DNA from: Thalassovita sp.
GTDB lineage: Bacteria > Pseudomonadota > Alphaproteobacteria > Rhodobacterales > Rhodobacteraceae
Assembly (NCBI RefSeq): GCF_963691685.1
Contig: NZ_OY829290.1
Span: 3,995,001-4,059,000 of the forward strand
Reading direction: 5' to 3'
Length of the DNA: 64,000 bases
Shown here: positions 62,482 to 64,000 of the stretch, piece by piece
Position numbering within the stretch: the first letter of the stretch is position 1
Layout: each line of letters begins with the position of its first letter
The notes under the pieces: generated by a model
Told to the model about the DNA's origin: nothing
The model's input: only the letters and a program-made list of their open reading frames with translations
Databases searched by the model: none
Translations under genes and position numbers: made by a program

Positions 62482-64000
62482 GTGAACGGCGATTTAAAGA
62501 ACCAAATTAGAAACTCTTCCCCGTTTGAGCTGCGAGAAGACATCTCATTTAGCAAGCATGTCTTGCTTGGTAAAAATGCTGTCTATCTCACGATAGCCTT
62601 GGTCGTACCTTGGACGCTTCTCCTAATTTATCTGGAAGAGTACGTTTGCGCGGCGTTGGTGCTTGGCTTCTTACCTGCCAGTTTCACTGCATTGCTGTTG
62701 TTCAGGGTAGGGTCCGATCGGCTTGCGCGCATGACATGGTTGCTCACCTCGACAACCTTGGTGACGCTCATTTCTATGTACTACGCTGGCCAAACCTCAC
62801 ACGAAGTCACGTTCTTCATTCTAATGGGCTTCCCGTTTTTGATCTTCGCAGTGAAACAAGAGGGAAAACAGCTGTTGATTTGCCTTGTTTACATCTTGGC
62901 TTCAGCGCTTTTGGCCTTCCTTGACGCTGCCTACGGACTGGGTGAGGCGATTGGCATACAACAACGCCAACCCAACGCCTCTGCTCCACACATTCAGTTC
63001 GCGATTTTCCTGACAGTGTCGGTACTCATCGTCTCTCAACTGGCGTATCTGGCATATCACCTGAATGAGTCTGGTGACGAAGTCCGGGCTGCACTTGTTG
63101 AGGCACAATCCGCTTACCGGGCACGCAACAAGTTTATGGCCAACATGAGCCATGAAATCCGCACACCGATGAATGGTATCATTGGCACATTGGACGTTTT
63201 GGAACACTCAGGCATCAAGCCCAACCAGCAGCGTTCGATGTCCACGATTCGGGAATCGGCCATGTCCCTTCTGCGCATCATTGATGACGTGCTTGATGCC
63301 AGCAAAATCGACGCTGATAAGCTAGACATCGTCTCAACCAGAACCGAAATCGCTGATTTGGTCGAGCAGGTTGCGCAAACGCTGATTCCGCTCAGCTCCT
63401 CACACGGGGTCGCGATCCGGCTTTTTCTGGACCCGAAAATCCCAGACTACATTGAAATTGATGCTGTTCGCCTAAGGCAAATTCTCCTGAATATTCTGAG
63501 TAACGCCGTCAAATACTCGGCGTCTTCGCTGACGAAACGACCCGGCGACGTCGTGGTTTTTGCGACTGCTGACGGCGAAAACACACTTACATTTAAGATC
63601 AGCGATAATGGCATCGGAATGGACGAAGACCTGGTTGCAACGTTCTGCGATCCCTATGTTCAGGGTCGAGAAACGCTATTTTCGTCAATCCGCGGAACCG
63701 GCCTAGGTATGGCCATTACGACCCGGCTTGTAAGCCTTATGCAGGGTAGTTTTTCTGCAGAAAGCGATGCGGGTAAGGGCACCACAATTACAATCAGCCT
63801 TCCGCTTGTTCCCGTTGCCACACCATCCCTCTTGCCCGATCTCAGCGGACTAACGGTTTACTTCATTGGCCCCTCTGTTCCCGCACTAGAGGAGGGATTG
63901 GACATCGTTGTGGGGCATGCAGGCGCAACGTGGCATTTGACCGAGGATCTAGATGACCTTCCTGATCTGCCCGCGGACCCAACTGAGCGCCCAATCTTTC
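62482..64000 (+). CDS. Membrane histidine kinase (partial, runs off the window)
   Basis: 506 codons visible, no stop before the window end. Start by GTG 62482, the only good candidate after the in-frame TAG at 62476. Residues 25-205 form six hydrophobic helices. DHp follows with H224 in FMANMSHEIRTPMNGII, then ATPase motifs NILSNAVKYSA, DNGIGMDED and GTGLGMAITTRL. A receiver-like segment begins near residue 455. It is a close paralogue of the kinase at 47390-49585. Its own N-terminal membrane part is more divergent, so the input signal may differ. Confidence 0.85.
   Translation, partial: MNGDLKNQIRNSSPFELREDISFSKHVLLGKNAVYLTIALVVPWTLLLIYLEEYVCAALVLGFLPASFTALLLFRVGSDRLARMTWLLTSTTLVTLISMYYAGQTSHEVTFFILMGFPFLIFAVKQEGKQLLICLVYILASALLAFLDAAYGLGEAIGIQQRQPNASAPHIQFAIFLTVSVLIVSQLAYLAYHLNESGDEVRAALVEAQSAYRARNKFMANMSHEIRTPMNGIIGTLDVLEHSGIKPNQQRSMSTIRESAMSLLRIIDDVLDASKIDADKLDIVSTRTEIADLVEQVAQTLIPLSSSHGVAIRLFLDPKIPDYIEIDAVRLRQILLNILSNAVKYSASSLTKRPGDVVVFATADGENTLTFKISDNGIGMDEDLVATFCDPYVQGRETLFSSIRGTGLGMAITTRLVSLMQGSFSAESDAGKGTTITISLPLVPVATPSLLPDLSGLTVYFIGPSVPALEEGLDIVVGHAGATWHLTEDLDDLPDLPADPTERPIF

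Noticed and set aside
1..64000. Insertion sequences, prophage, CRISPR arrays, rRNA
   Set aside because: No transposase, integrase, repeat-spacer array or rRNA segment was seen.

Overview
The window is about 60% G+C chromosomal DNA from an alphaproteobacterium, most likely a marine Rhodobacteraceae (Roseobacter-group) member. Grounds: the MsrPQ pair, a DinB with an N-terminal zinc ribbon, a Rhodobacter-type che operon, a saccharopine-type lysine gene pair, a LivFGHM plus acyl-CoA ligase operon and a urease operon, all with the protein style of that family. This is recognition from sequence, not a database result. I see no insertion sequence, prophage, CRISPR array or rRNA.

Layout. 1-381: AT-rich non-coding DNA with a perfect DnaA-box match and hairpins built on GACTCGGG. 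382-12210: housekeeping and repair genes (msrPQ, a DUF302 protein, dgt, clpB behind a sigma-32-like promoter, pyrF, a Nudix hydrolase, dinB, an Rrf2 regulator with an AhpD-like partner, an N-formylglutamate amidohydrolase, tRNA-Val, rpmJ). 12296-13894: an exported pseudo-caspase with peptidoglycan-binding domains. 14065-22828: one leftward operon for uptake and CoA activation of an organic acid (acyl-CoA ligase, LivG, LivH, a small membrane protein, LivM, binding protein, LivF, a PaaK-like ligase), divergent from a histidine kinase and response regulator (22999-25637) that are its likely regulators. 25717-34042: a WGR protein, a histidine phosphatase, two saccharopine dehydrogenase-type genes, DUF3775, rmuC, mutL and an RNA methyltransferase.

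34519-49585: a signalling island. A nine-gene chemotaxis operon (receptor, STAS, cheY, cheA, two cheW, cheR, cheB and a ninth unnamed gene) lies between two hybrid kinases. The ninth product has two degenerate receptor-like hairpins, a D-x-x-x-Q motif spaced like the CheZ active site and an acidic-aromatic tail like the CheY-binding tail of CheZ. No cheZ is visible in the operon, so this is my best candidate for an undescribed function.

49825-56217: tRNA-Met and urease genes ureD-A-B-(LprI-like)-C-E-F-G, with an opposite-strand small gene between ureC and ureE; ureD seems to lack a standard start codon. 56297-62286: small exported proteins, a glyoxalase-fold protein divergent from a tandem HxlR-like regulator, an acyl-CoA dehydrogenase, an alpha/beta hydrolase, an Lrp regulator divergent from a cupin, and a LysR regulator. 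The window ends inside a kinase (from 62482) that is a close paralogue of the one at 47390-49585.
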